Assembly (NCBI GenBank): GCA_039822785.1
Contig: JBCBMO010000008.1
Coordinates: 124,001-188,000 of the forward strand
Length of the DNA stretch: 64,000 bases
Reading direction: 5' to 3'
DNA from: Thermohalobaculum sp039822785
Lineage (GTDB): Bacteria; Pseudomonadota; Alphaproteobacteria; Rhodobacterales; Rhodobacteraceae
Made by a program: the position numbers and the translations under genes
The notes under the pieces: model-generated
Database searches by the model: none
What the model saw: the letters and a program-made list of their open reading frames with translations, nothing else
Told to the model about the DNA's origin: nothing
Shown here: in pieces, positions 8,998-17,948 of the stretch
Numbering within the stretch: the stretch's first letter is position 1
Layout of the letters: the number at the start of each line of letters is the position of its first letter

Positions 8998-9468
8998 ATG
9001 ACACTAAAAGAACTATTGAGCGAACTCGGTTCGCACACGGGTATGGGAGAAGTCGACTTCGATCCCGCAGAGGGCGGCGTCCTCACCATCGACGACATGC
9101 CCATCGCGATCGAGGGCCTGCCCGACGACGAGGGCATCCTGCTGACCGCCTCCCTTGGTGTGGTGCCGCCCTTCAACCGCGAGGGCATCTATCGCGCCAT
9201 CTTGATGGCCAACACGGACGGCGCCGCGACCGGCGGATCTTCCCTTGGGATCAACGACGAGTACGATGAGATCCTGCTCTGCCGGACGATCCTGAAGGGT
9301 GAGATCGACTACGACGCTTTCCAAGCGGAACTCGTGGTCTTTCAGGAGGTTGCCACGCATTGGCACGACCGGATCAAGCGCGGCGACATCGCCCCTGTTG
9401 CCGCCCCGACGGCGGGCGCAGGCAGCGCGCCCGGCACGTCAGCAGACGAAATCCAGATCCTCGTTTGA
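8998..9468 (+). CDS. CesT-like type III secretion system chaperone
   Basis: The 156-residue acidic protein follows the class I type III chaperone pattern: an N-terminal helix MTLKELLSELG, a beta-rich part, then YRAILMANTDGAATGGSSLGI, EILLCRTILKGEIDYDAFQ and a C-terminal helix with VATHWHDRI. Such chaperones form dimers that hold an effector for export. Start 8998 is chosen over 8968 because family homology begins there and a GGAACGAG site precedes it. The next gene begins 30 bases downstream, the usual chaperone-effector arrangement. No apparatus gene is in the window. The last 20 or so residues are a low-complexity Ala/Gly-rich tail. Confidence 0.82.
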   Translation: MTLKELLSELGSHTGMGEVDFDPAEGGVLTIDDMPIAIEGLPDDEGILLTASLGVVPPFNREGIYRAILMANTDGAATGGSSLGINDEYDEILLCRTILKGEIDYDAFQAELVVFQEVATHWHDRIKRGDIAPVAAPTAGAGSAPGTSADEIQILV

Positions 9469-9498
9469 TCAGTCTCAGATAGAAAAAGGAGAAGAGCC

Positions 9499-10875
9499 AT
9501 GGGTGTAGGTGCAATCGGTCAGGCAGTTCATCTTCAGACCGGAACATTCAAAGTCGACAAGACAAGCAGCACGAACGTCTTCGGGACGACGAGCGTAAAG
9601 TTCGATATCAAGACCGGCAACAATATGACGCGCCGGACTGGCTTTAAGGCCGGAACATTCAGGAAGTTCAAGGCGATCGCTCACTGCGCCAGCTCGACGA
9701 AAGAGGCGCAGCGGATCATCCGCCACGGCGAGTTGAAGCTCTCGAAGGGCGTCAACAACATGGTCTCGGAGATGGCCAACAAAAGCGCCAACAACCAGAC
9801 GCAGCTATCCGGGTTCGAGATCTTTGATCACCTGAAGGACGTCGCCAAAGGTGGTGAGCACTTCATGCGGGCCGGTGGCAACAACAACATCAACGCCGTG
9901 GAAACACGGGTTCAGGCTAACCTCGAAACGTCTTTGGAAGCCCTCCGACGCGCCGACCCTAACACCTTTGACGAGGTTCTCACCGTTCTCAGAACGGAGA
10001 TGGCACAGGTCGACGCGCTGATCGGTATGCCTGGGCCCGTCCGCGATCGGCCTCAGCTTCAGGCCATTTCGCGCGCGATGCACACGACGCTCACAAATCT
10101 GGACCGGAAGTACAACGTCGATGTGTTCGTGAATAACCCTGCGCACAACAACACCTACAACGACTTCACCGGTGCGGCGGGTCTGGCGCAGCTCAACGCT
10201 GTCTTTGACGATCACCTCGTTCGTCTCCCGAACCATGGTCTCAGGGCCGACATCCGTGCGCATTATCAGGCCATGGGCATCCCGGCGACTGCGCAAGACG
10301 TGCAGAACATGGTTACTGCTTTCAAAGCCGACGTCGACTACGCCGAGACGGCGGGCTACACGCCCTGGCAGAACGTGGACTACCTCTATACTGATCCGAC
10401 CTCGGACTTCAGCACTCAGGCAGTGGCCAGTAATCTCCTGACGCATGGACAGGAGAACTTCGATTGGCTCCATGACTTCAAGGTCATCGAAGAAAATCAG
10501 GACACGATGTCAGTGACGGATATGCGCGATCAGATCGGCGACCTGCTGGAGCTATGCAAGGAGGAGGACTGGGCGGCCGCCTGGGCTAACGCCGACGCCG
10601 CGTCCGATGTCCAGCATGTCAACATCGGTCAGGAGGCGAAGATCAACTTCTTGAAGGGTATGGCCGACATCACCGGGGTCGACTACGATGAAAGCTACGA
10701 TCTCGATCAGGCCATCGCAGACCTGAACAACATGCAGCGCAACGAGCTGAAGGAGGTGTTGAGTGCACTCAAGACACCTCGCGCGGGCCTCAACTTGACG
10801 GACGCCACTCCCTACAATGATCTCCACGCGAATGCGACGCAGATCCTTGGAGTGTTCAAGTCAACACTGGGCTAG
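9499..10875 (+). CDS. Unrecognised 458-residue protein, candidate type III secreted effector
   Basis: I recognise no family. The protein has no signal peptide or membrane segment. The first 45 residues are rich in Thr, Ser, Lys and Gly (GTFKVDKTSSTNVFGTTSVK), the disordered polar start typical of type III export signals and chaperone-binding regions; the rest looks mainly helical with many Asn, Asp and Ala. A strong AAAAAGGAGAAG ribosome site precedes the ATG, 30 bases after the CesT-like chaperone. Base composition is lower in GC than its neighbours (31 of 60 bases in 9541-9600), suggesting transfer or different selection. It is probably the chaperone cargo. A stable inverted repeat follows at 10921. 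Confidence 0.7.
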   Translation: MGVGAIGQAVHLQTGTFKVDKTSSTNVFGTTSVKFDIKTGNNMTRRTGFKAGTFRKFKAIAHCASSTKEAQRIIRHGELKLSKGVNNMVSEMANKSANNQTQLSGFEIFDHLKDVAKGGEHFMRAGGNNNINAVETRVQANLETSLEALRRADPNTFDEVLTVLRTEMAQVDALIGMPGPVRDRPQLQAISRAMHTTLTNLDRKYNVDVFVNNPAHNNTYNDFTGAAGLAQLNAVFDDHLVRLPNHGLRADIRAHYQAMGIPATAQDVQNMVTAFKADVDYAETAGYTPWQNVDYLYTDPTSDFSTQAVASNLLTHGQENFDWLHDFKVIEENQDTMSVTDMRDQIGDLLELCKEEDWAAAWANADAASDVQHVNIGQEAKINFLKGMADITGVDYDESYDLDQAIADLNNMQRNELKEVLSALKTPRAGLNLTDATPYNDLHANATQILGVFKSTLG

Positions 10876-11233
10876 CACGAAGCCACACCCTCAGTGACGT
10901 CGTCATCGAGGACAAGCTTACGCCGGGCGGCACACAGGATCGCGCTTGTGTCGCCCGGCGCGATCAAGACCACCAGATCTGGGTGGTCATTTCAGCAGCA
11001 CTTCGCCCGCAAGTGACGGCACAGCGACGCTGCCGACATGCGCCATGCCGCTCTCACCACGACTGATCCGCGGCTGCGCCGTCGAGCCGGTCACCGCTGA
11101 TCAACACCTCATGATCGAGCTTTACTGGCCGCGTGCACGGACCGACCCAAGGTTGCAACATCGAGGCTGCCTGGCGCTCACGCGCAGAGGCGAGGCGCCG
11201 TGGTCGGCAAAGCACGAAGCGAGGGGCGTGAAG
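10876..11233 (+). other. Intergenic region after the putative effector
   Basis: About 360 bases holding a strong inverted repeat (10921-10960) and then no recognisable gene. The frame of the DUF3179 gene stays open leftwards to 10946, but that extension lacks family homology and would bury the signal peptide. Confidence 0.5.
10921..10960 (+). terminator. Probable terminator hairpin after the chaperone/effector operon
   Basis: A long inverted repeat pairs CGCCGGGCG at 10921-10929 with CGCCCGGCG at 10952-10960. It is extended by ACACA/TGTGT with a two-base bulge and has a loop of about ten bases. There is no T-run, so this may be a Rho-assisted or RNA-stabilising hairpin. Confidence 0.5.
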
Positions 11234-12619
11234 ATGAGAGCAATGGTCACCGCATCAAATCATCTGTCGCTGGGCATCACGCTTCTGGCCATGATGCTGA
11301 TCGTGGCAGCGCCGCTCAGCGCCCAGCAGCGGGCGGCCGTGCCGGCGCATGTGGTCGAGCAGTTCGGACAGCCGCCTGCCATCCCGGACGGCCCGCTCTC
11401 GGCACCCCTGCGCGAGGCCGTGCGCACCGTCTTCGTCGACAGTGTCTCGCAGGCCGTCTGGGGCGATGCTCAGGCCGACGCGCTGGAGGTCATCGTCCAG
11501 TCCGAAGATCCACGCCTGGTCTGGATCATCAGCGACCTGATGCGGTTCACCTGGAACCAGCGGTTCGACGACGAGCTTGCCGATGCCGCCGAGACCCTGC
11601 TGCAGATCGACCTGCAAACACCGCGTCGCTGGCGCGAGGTCACCGACCATCTGATCGCCTGGGACGTGCCCTCCTTTCCCGGCTATCTCGACACGAAGCG
11701 CGAGATCTTCACCAACTTCGTGCCGGGCTGGGATCGGATCTTCGTCGAGGGGGACATCGACTGGCGCCTGGTCTCCTGGGGCGGCGTGCTGATAGACAAT
11801 CGCGCCTACGACACTACCGACGAGCCCTGCAACTGTATCCCTGCAGCGGACAATCCCCCGGTCAGCAGCGCCGCGGAGGCGACTTGGCTCGACGATGACG
11901 ACGTCGTCTTTGGGATCGTGATCAACGGCGAGGCCCGCGCCTATCCGCGCCAGATCATGGAAGTGCGCGAGATGGTCAACGACACACTCGGCGGGCGCGA
12001 TCTCGGCATTCCCTATTGCACCCTGTGCGGCGCGGCGCAGGCCTATTTCACCGATCGCCTGCCTGAAGGCGTGGAGCGGCCGATCCTGCGGACCTCAGGC
12101 CTGCTGATCCGCTCGAACAAGGTGATGTACGACATCACATCCTACTCGGTCTTCGACACGTTCCGCGGCATGGCGGTGACGGGCCCGCTGGCCGAGCGGG
12201 GGATCCAGCTTGAACAGGCGAGTGTCGTGACCACCGACTGGGGCACCTGGAAGCGCGCGCATCCCGAGACGACGGTGCTGGTGGAGAGGCTGGCGCTCGG
12301 TCGGAACTTCGACTTTCGCAACGGGCGCGATGCGAATGGCCCTATCTTCCCGGTCGGCGACGTCGACCCGCGCCTGCCCGTGCAGGAAGACGTCATTGGG
12401 GTGCTCACGGCCACGGGTGAGCCGGTCGCCTTCCAGCGCCGCACCGCCTTTGCCGCGCTTCGCGCGGGTGCCGAGGTCGCCTATGAGAACGTCCGCCTCG
12501 AACTGGACGCAGGGGGGATCCGCGCCGTCGATGAGGACGGCAACGATCTCGGCAGCCATCAGGCCTTTTGGTTCGCCTGGTCGCAGTTCTATCCCGATAC
12601 CGCGCTGGTCATCCGCTAG
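11234..12619 (+). CDS. DUF3179 domain-containing secreted protein
   Basis: The 461-residue protein begins with a signal peptide ending at LSAQQRA, then a helical region, then the DUF3179 core: GIVINGEARAYPRQIM, GIPYCTLCGAAQAY with its CxxC, SNKVMYDITSYSVFDTFRG and a C-terminal TFAALR-type segment. DUF3179 proteins are exported and of unknown function; the CxxC could bind a metal or be redox active. Start 11234 is set by GAGGGG eight bases upstream. It is transcribed toward, and separated by only 45 bases from, the minus-strand redox cluster. Confidence 0.85.
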   Translation: MRAMVTASNHLSLGITLLAMMLIVAAPLSAQQRAAVPAHVVEQFGQPPAIPDGPLSAPLREAVRTVFVDSVSQAVWGDAQADALEVIVQSEDPRLVWIISDLMRFTWNQRFDDELADAAETLLQIDLQTPRRWREVTDHLIAWDVPSFPGYLDTKREIFTNFVPGWDRIFVEGDIDWRLVSWGGVLIDNRAYDTTDEPCNCIPAADNPPVSSAAEATWLDDDDVVFGIVINGEARAYPRQIMEVREMVNDTLGGRDLGIPYCTLCGAAQAYFTDRLPEGVERPILRTSGLLIRSNKVMYDITSYSVFDTFRGMAVTGPLAERGIQLEQASVVTTDWGTWKRAHPETTVLVERLALGRNFDFRNGRDANGPIFPVGDVDPRLPVQEDVIGVLTATGEPVAFQRRTAFAALRAGAEVAYENVRLELDAGGIRAVDEDGNDLGSHQAFWFAWSQFYPDTALVIR

Positions 12620-12664
12620 CGCAGGGGCGCAGACACAACGGCCGCTGCGTGCGTTGCACCCAGG

Positions 12665-13039
12665 TCAGGAGCTTGGGCAACGGGCGAGCGGGCCGTTCGA
12701 GACGAGGAAATCCCACCGGATCGTCAGGCTCTCCTCGGAGAGGTTCATGCGCAGGAAGTACTGCTGCACGCTGTCCTCGCCGCAGTGCGCATAGGCGCCG
12801 GTGAACACGCCATCGTCGCGCTCCTCGAGCGGAAACCAATCGAGCTTGCACCAGATCGGCCCTTGCTTCAGCCACTGCGCCCCGATCTCGATCGGTTCCG
12901 CCCGGACGGTCAGGCCGGGTCGCAGAGGCTCGCGCGCGCACTGCTGCGCCGTACCCCAGGAGCCGTAGAGCACGTCGCGCTCATCGGCAGCAGCAGCGAC
13001 GGGGAGGATCATCAGGGCGAGCAAGAGAGCGTGGCGCAT
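12665..13039 (-). CDS. Small secreted protein of unknown function
   Basis: A 124-residue protein with a clear signal peptide (cleavage near AAADERD) and four cysteines in the mature part (QQCAREP, IWCKLDW, AHCGEDS, LARCPSS), which could form two disulphides in the periplasm. I do not recognise a named family. It is the last gene of a minus-strand group with cytochrome b561, a P460-like protein and a beta-propeller, so a redox or envelope role is possible but not shown. Confidence 0.65.
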   Translation of the reverse strand: MRHALLLALMILPVAAAADERDVLYGSWGTAQQCAREPLRPGLTVRAEPIEIGAQWLKQGPIWCKLDWFPLEERDDGVFTGAYAHCGEDSVQQYFLRMNLSEESLTIRWDFLVSNGPLARCPSS

Positions 13040-13169
13040 CTGAGCCGTTTGGCGCTCAAAGGCCGGCGAAGCGAGTCACGTCTGCTTGATGCGCTGCCGA
13101 GGCGATCCCGACGCAGACCCGTGGAGCCCCCCAGATTGCGTATCGTCGACAGGCTGCAGCTCGTCGGTT

Positions 13170-13655
13170 CTAACGGTGATGAAGGATGGCCGCCGCGATG
13201 TGCAGGCTTAAAAGCAGGACGAGCAGGATCGCCGTGCCATCGTGTGCCAGGTCTGCCATCCGCGCAAACGGCACGTTCAGCGATAGGGCAGGCAAAGGAA
13301 GAAGACCGAACGGCGTTACGGTAAATCCAAGTGCTGCGAGCTTCAGATATCCTGTAATCGGCAGCACGAGCAGGCAGACGTAAAGCAAGCAATGGTTGAT
13401 CGTGGCCGCATAGCGCAGCGCAGCGACATCGGATCTCGGCGGAACGTTCGTGAAGGAGCGCAGCACCACGCGCGCCACTGTTAGCAGGAACAGAACCGCT
13501 CCCACCGAGATATGGCTCTGGACGAGGGTCTCCGCGAGGATCGGGCGAGGCTCGTAGAGCGCGATGTTCAGCAGGGCGAGGCTCACCTGGACCGCAACGA
13601 GGACGGCCGTGACCCAGTGTATCAGCCGCAATCGCTGACCGTAGCGCGCACTCAC
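13170..13655 (-). CDS. Cytochrome b561 family membrane protein
   Basis: A 161-residue integral membrane protein with four hydrophobic helices. Histidines suited to ligate two b hemes occur in RLRLIHWVTA, QSHISVGAVLF, INHCLLYVCLL and LSLHIAAAILHH. Relatives such as CybB move electrons between the quinone pool and periplasmic partners. The start overlaps the stop of the upstream c-type protein gene by four bases, so the two are probably made together and may form an electron-transfer pair. Confidence 0.85.
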   Translation of the reverse strand: MSARYGQRLRLIHWVTAVLVAVQVSLALLNIALYEPRPILAETLVQSHISVGAVLFLLTVARVVLRSFTNVPPRSDVAALRYAATINHCLLYVCLLVLPITGYLKLAALGFTVTPFGLLPLPALSLNVPFARMADLAHDGTAILLVLLLSLHIAAAILHHR

Positions 13656-14155
13656 TTCGCGGCAGCCTTAAGATAAACGCTTAGATTGCAGGGGCTTCGG
13701 CCGCCGCGGTCGCAGGTGACTTGAGTCTCGCCCAAGGACAGCGCTGCATCAAGAGACGGCTTTGTGAAGGTGAAGTCTGTTTCTGCCGCGCGGGCATGAC
13801 AGGACAAACAAGATGCCTGCGGCCGGGTCGACAGGTTCACTGTACCCTGCCCGTTGAACGAGCCATAGCGCCACTGACCGTCGACCTTCTGCTTGTGGAA
13901 CACCGTGCTCAGATCGCCTGGGCTGTAATAGGTTTCCATCAGGATGCGCGCCCCATCGGGCAATGGTGCACCTGACTGCACCGCCTCAAGAACATCCACG
14001 GTCGTCAGCATGCGCCGATACGTGCCGTCGGTCCGGTCGACTTGTGCATAGGTAACGAAACGTTCCCCATAGCGATCCGTCGACGTGAGCATCTCGGCAC
14101 CCGCCGATGCGGCAAAGACCACGCCAAGGATCGCTAGCAGAGGTGCCAGTCTCAT
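13652..14155 (-). CDS. Periplasmic c-type heme protein, cytochrome P460-like
   Basis: The 167-residue protein has a signal peptide ending near SAGAEM and one heme c site, CLSCH (Cys116, Cys119, His120). The preceding layout (DGARILMETYYSPG, then a beta-rich VFHKQKVDGQWRYGSF) resembles the P460 fold. Two extra cysteines lie near the C-terminus (TCDRGGRSPC). P460 proteins oxidise small nitrogen compounds, but many family members are of unknown function, so no substrate is proposed. The stop overlaps the start of the cytochrome b561 gene by four bases, implying that electrons pass between them. Confidence 0.72.
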   Translation of the reverse strand: MRLAPLLAILGVVFAASAGAEMLTSTDRYGERFVTYAQVDRTDGTYRRMLTTVDVLEAVQSGAPLPDGARILMETYYSPGDLSTVFHKQKVDGQWRYGSFNGQGTVNLSTRPQASCLSCHARAAETDFTFTKPSLDAALSLGETQVTCDRGGRSPCNLSVYLKAAAK

Positions 14156-14210
14156 TGTCCGCCTCCTTCATCTGGGAAGCGGCCGGCCCGCCCGGGGCCG
14201 GCACGCTGCA

Positions 14211-15557
14211 TTATCTGGCGATGACCATCGAATGGGCCCCGCGGGCGACTGGGACGGAGTGCTCAGTCTTGATGAGTTGGGTGTTCCCCGGGTCGAGCGG
14301 ATCGCTCTGAATGCGCCAGACGTCGATGCTCGATCCCTCGCGCCGATCGTCGAAGTGATCGTAGTTCGCCACCGCCAGGTAATTGCCGGAGTTATCGAAG
14401 ACCGCCGCTTCGGGAAGAATGCCATCATAGGTGAAGGTGCCGACTTCGGTCAGATCACCCGTTTCTTGATCCAGGGCCGCAAGGGTCACCGATGAATACC
14501 AGGTGATGCGTGGATCATCGTATGGCAGGTAGCTGCGCTCCAGGTTCGTGGTCGCGACCCATCGGCCGTCCGGTGACACAGCCAGCCCCTCAGGCGACAC
14601 ACCGGTCATCACCCTGTCGACGAGGGCGTGGCGCACGGTGCCGTCCTCCCTGACTTCGGCGTTCATGCGAACGGTCAAGACCTGGCCCCGCGGCGCCTCG
14701 ATCCAGGTGCCGGCGATGTCCGGCCCCCAATAGAGGGCGTTCGTGACGGCGTGGTTGCCATCCGGTGTGAAGAACACGCGATAGGGCGCGCGGTCGATAT
14801 CGACGGTGTTTCCGAACGGCGTCACGCTGAGGTCGTCGCCGACGCGGGCGAACTGCATGGTGTTGTCGAACTGGTTGATCCAGACCAGCACGTCCTCCTC
14901 CGGATGCCAGTCGAAATCCATGATGTTGTCTTCGCCGAGGGCATAGCCCTCGATCGTGGGAGAGACCGGCTCGCTGAGGCTGCCGTCCTCGCCGATCCGA
15001 AAGAGCTGCATCGGCGTCTCACCGCCTGAGCCGCCTTCGATCGAGTAGCTCACGGCAACGAGGTTGCCGGAGGCATTGACCCTGACCGCGATGGGACGTT
15101 GGCCAACGGTGAGCGTCTGCAGGACCGCCGGCGCGGCCGGATCAGCGAGGCTCACGACGGTCAACGTCGATCCGATGGACTTGTCACCGAAGCTGTGCTC
15201 CTCATCGTTGTCGGGTCGAGGGGTGAACGTCTCGACAACGAAAGCCAGCCGACCATCCGGCGTGATTTCCACGGCCGCCGGCGGCCCCGCGACAGAGTTG
15301 GAGGCGAAGACTTCAGCCGCCTGCCAGTCACGCGGATCCCCATCCAGCAGGATGACAGCCAGTGTGTCGGCACCTTCGCGCGGGCCCAGCATGCCGTTGA
15401 CATAGGCCGAAGACACCATGTCGGCGTCCTGAACGGAGACCAGGAATCGCCCTTCGAAATCGAGCAGGCCGCGCTCGTCCCGCGACCCGGCTTCCTGAGC
15501 GAACGATGGGACCGTCAGAGCGGTTGAGATGGCCAAGGTGGTGAGCAGGCTCTTCAC
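14211..15557 (-). CDS. Secreted beta-propeller protein (YncE/lactonase-like)
   Basis: The 448-residue protein has a signal peptide ending at SFAQEAG and then repeating blades with the PDGRLAFVV / ASGNLVAVS / PDGNHAVTN / PDGRWVATT / NSGNYLAVAN motif, consistent with a six- or seven-bladed propeller. Catalytic residues of true lactonases cannot be assigned by eye, so it is best treated as a periplasmic propeller of unknown ligand. It is the first gene of a minus-strand group leading to the P460-like and b561 genes, and is divergent from a LysR regulator 126 bases away that probably controls it. Confidence 0.75.
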   Translation of the reverse strand: MKSLLTTLAISTALTVPSFAQEAGSRDERGLLDFEGRFLVSVQDADMVSSAYVNGMLGPREGADTLAVILLDGDPRDWQAAEVFASNSVAGPPAAVEITPDGRLAFVVETFTPRPDNDEEHSFGDKSIGSTLTVVSLADPAAPAVLQTLTVGQRPIAVRVNASGNLVAVSYSIEGGSGGETPMQLFRIGEDGSLSEPVSPTIEGYALGEDNIMDFDWHPEEDVLVWINQFDNTMQFARVGDDLSVTPFGNTVDIDRAPYRVFFTPDGNHAVTNALYWGPDIAGTWIEAPRGQVLTVRMNAEVREDGTVRHALVDRVMTGVSPEGLAVSPDGRWVATTNLERSYLPYDDPRITWYSSVTLAALDQETGDLTEVGTFTYDGILPEAAVFDNSGNYLAVANYDHFDDRREGSSIDVWRIQSDPLDPGNTQLIKTEHSVPVARGAHSMVIAR

Positions 15558-15683
15558 GTTGATCTCCTTTCACGACGTGATCGCGGCGCTTGAACTGCGC
15601 TGTTCACGACATAAGAATAATCAATGAAGGCGGCTTACCATGCAGCAGGCCGATAAGTTTGATAATCGAAGGTTATCGAAAAC

Positions 15684-16532
15684 ATGTTTGCGCTCACGGA
15701 CTACGAAAGCGTCATCGCGATCGCCGAGGAAGCTCACTTCGGCCGCGCGGCGCGGCGTCTGAACGTGACGCAACCGGCCTTGTCATCCCGCCTGCGCCGC
15801 ATCGAGGAAGAACTGGGCCTGCGTCTGTTCGACCGGGATCGGGGTGGGGTCAGCCTCACCCCGGCGGGCGAGCAATTTGTCGAAGGGGCGGAGCGTGTCA
15901 TCACCGCCGCGGAGGAGACGACGCAGTCCGCCCGCAACGCCCAAGCCGGTCTTGGCCAAACCCTTCGCATCGGCATGACGCAGGTGGCCGCCTATCAGAT
16001 CGTGATCCCCACGCTGGTCGCCTTCCGTGCGCATCACCCGCACGCGCGCGTCCGGCTCTACGAAGGGACGACGGCAGGCCTGGAGAGGCGGCTCGAGCAG
16101 GGCATGATCGATGCGGCTTTCCTCCATCCGCCGCTCCACGCGCCGGGGCTGTCGGAGACCTTTCTGCTGTCGACACCCATGGCGCTGTTCGATGGCGACC
16201 CCGATCCGATGAAGCGAAAACCGCTGGTCGGCTACCCACGGGCCGAGGCGCCCGTCCTGATGGGCGCGCTTGCTCGCCAGGCGAACGAAGGCAATGGCGA
16301 GTATCCGGCTGCCGAGGCGGACACGATGCTTGGGGCGATCGTGCTGTCCCGCGCCGGGTTCGGGCCATTCGCAGCCACCGCGGATTATCCAACACCCTTC
16401 GAGAGAACAGAGCGTTGCCTGCCATCGACAGACACCGGCCTGACCCTTGAGACCTCGATCGCCCGGCGTTCGCTCGACCGGCGGCCGATGATCGAGACGC
16501 TGATCAAGTCGGCCGCAAGTGCTGTGAGCTAG
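15684..16532 (+). CDS. LysR family transcriptional regulator
   Basis: A 282-residue LysR-type regulator with the N-terminal winged helix motif HFGRAARRLNVTQPALSSRLRRIEEELGLRLFDRD and an effector-binding domain starting near LRIGMTQVAAYQIVIP. It is transcribed away from the secreted propeller/cytochrome group, the standard layout for a LysR regulator and its target operon. The inducer is unknown. The intergenic space 15558-15683 probably holds the shared operator. Confidence 0.92.
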   Translation: MFALTDYESVIAIAEEAHFGRAARRLNVTQPALSSRLRRIEEELGLRLFDRDRGGVSLTPAGEQFVEGAERVITAAEETTQSARNAQAGLGQTLRIGMTQVAAYQIVIPTLVAFRAHHPHARVRLYEGTTAGLERRLEQGMIDAAFLHPPLHAPGLSETFLLSTPMALFDGDPDPMKRKPLVGYPRAEAPVLMGALARQANEGNGEYPAAEADTMLGAIVLSRAGFGPFAATADYPTPFERTERCLPSTDTGLTLETSIARRSLDRRPMIETLIKSAASAVS

Positions 16533-16752
16533 GGCTTCGCCCGCGAGCTCGATGCCGACCTGAACCTCGCCGTGCGAGGGCTGCACCCGCGCCTCTCAGT
16601 AGTGGCACGCAGCCGGGCTCCGGGCCCGCGACTGCACCTGGGACGAAGTGATATTCGCGGCGTGAATAAGAGCACGCGGTGTTCGAATTGGAGGGTCTGA
16701 GCACCCGTTCGCATCTTCGCTGGCAAGACTTCATCGCCAGGGGAGATGGCAC

Positions 16753-17937
16753 ATGTCGAAGAAACCGATCATCGTCGCGCTGTTGCTGAGCACGGCCCTC
16801 GCAGGTGGCTACCACCTCTACAACACCCACCCCGCGCCCGCCGCGGCGGCCGAGGCCTCCGCCGTGGCGGTTGCGCCGCGGGTGATCGTCGCCGCCGCCA
16901 CCGAACGTACGGTGACGGAGTGGGATTTCTATCCTGCCCGCTTCGCCGCCACCGAAGGCGTGGAGGTGAGCGCCCGCGTCAGCGGTCATCTGGTCGCCGT
17001 CCATTTCGAGGAGGGTCAGATCGTCGAGCGCGGCCAACCGCTGTTCACGATCGACCAGCGGCCTTTCGAGGCGGCGCTTCGGCTGGCCCAGGCGTCGGTC
17101 GCAGAGGCCCGGGCCCGCGTCGGTCTTGCGCGCGTCGAGCTGGATCGCACGACGCGGCTTGTGAGCCGCGGGCACGTCGCCCAGGCCCAGGCCGATGTCG
17201 CCCAGGCCGAGATGGCGAGTGCGACGGCCAGCCTCGCCGCTGCCAGCGCGCGGGCTGAGCAGGCGGCGCTCGACCTTCAGTACACCGTCGTCCGCGCACC
17301 CATCGCCGGGCGCATCGACGAGACGCGGCTCGACACCGGAAGTCTAGTGCGCGGCATCGGGGCAGGGGCCGAGACGCTCACGAGCATCGTGACGCTCGAC
17401 CCGATCCACGTGGTCTTCGACGTCGATCAGAACGCGCTGCTTCGCTACAACCGCCTCGCGCTCGAGGGCGTGCGCGGCTCATCCCGGACGACGCCCAACC
17501 CTGTACGGATCACCCTTCCCGATGGCGGCGATCACCCGCTGGAGGGGCGTATGGATTTCGTGGCCAACAGCATCGACGAAGGCACCGGCACCATCCGTGC
17601 CCGCGCCGTCGTCGCCAATCCCGACCTGCTGCTGACGCCCGGCATGTTCGCCCGTGTCGCCCTGCTGGCCCGGCCGGATGCGCCCACGGTCCTGATCCCG
17701 GACGAGGCGGTCGCGACCGAGCAGACGAGCCAAACGGTCTTGGTCGTTGGCCAGGACGGTATGGTGGAAAGCCGCGTCATCGAGATCGGGCCGATCCATG
17801 ACGGCCTGCGCGTGGTTCGCCGCGGCCTTGTGCCGGGCGAGCAGGTCGTCGTCGAGGGCCGCCACCGCGCCCGCCCCGGCATGATCGTCACCGCCGAGAC
17901 CCGCGACGCGGGTCTCGAACTCGCCCAGGCGAACTGA
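16753..17937 (+). CDS. RND efflux periplasmic adaptor subunit (MexE/AcrA type)
   Basis: The 394-residue membrane fusion protein has an N-terminal membrane anchor (IIVALLLSTALAGGYHLY), the lipoyl half-motifs GVEVSARVSGHLVAVHFEEGQIVERGQPLF and VRAPIAGRIDETRLDTGSLV, an alpha-helical hairpin between them, and a C-terminal beta-barrel. It links the inner-membrane pump at 17949 to an outer-membrane channel that is not encoded here. The pump gene starts 11 bases after its stop, so the two form an operon, closed by a terminator at 21164. Confidence 0.95.
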   Translation: MSKKPIIVALLLSTALAGGYHLYNTHPAPAAAAEASAVAVAPRVIVAAATERTVTEWDFYPARFAATEGVEVSARVSGHLVAVHFEEGQIVERGQPLFTIDQRPFEAALRLAQASVAEARARVGLARVELDRTTRLVSRGHVAQAQADVAQAEMASATASLAAASARAEQAALDLQYTVVRAPIAGRIDETRLDTGSLVRGIGAGAETLTSIVTLDPIHVVFDVDQNALLRYNRLALEGVRGSSRTTPNPVRITLPDGGDHPLEGRMDFVANSIDEGTGTIRARAVVANPDLLLTPGMFARVALLARPDAPTVLIPDEAVATEQTSQTVLVVGQDGMVESRVIEIGPIHDGLRVVRRGLVPGEQVVVEGRHRARPGMIVTAETRDAGLELAQAN

Positions 17938-17948
17938 GGGAGGTAGCC

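Noticed and set aside
8998..10875. Presence of a type III secretion apparatus in the window
   Set aside because: No sct/hrc-type membrane ring, ATPase or export-gate protein was seen; only the chaperone-like and cargo-like genes are here.
10946..11233. Extended N-terminus of the DUF3179 protein
   Set aside because: The extra 96 residues lack homology and would bury the signal peptide; GAGGGG supports the start at 11234.
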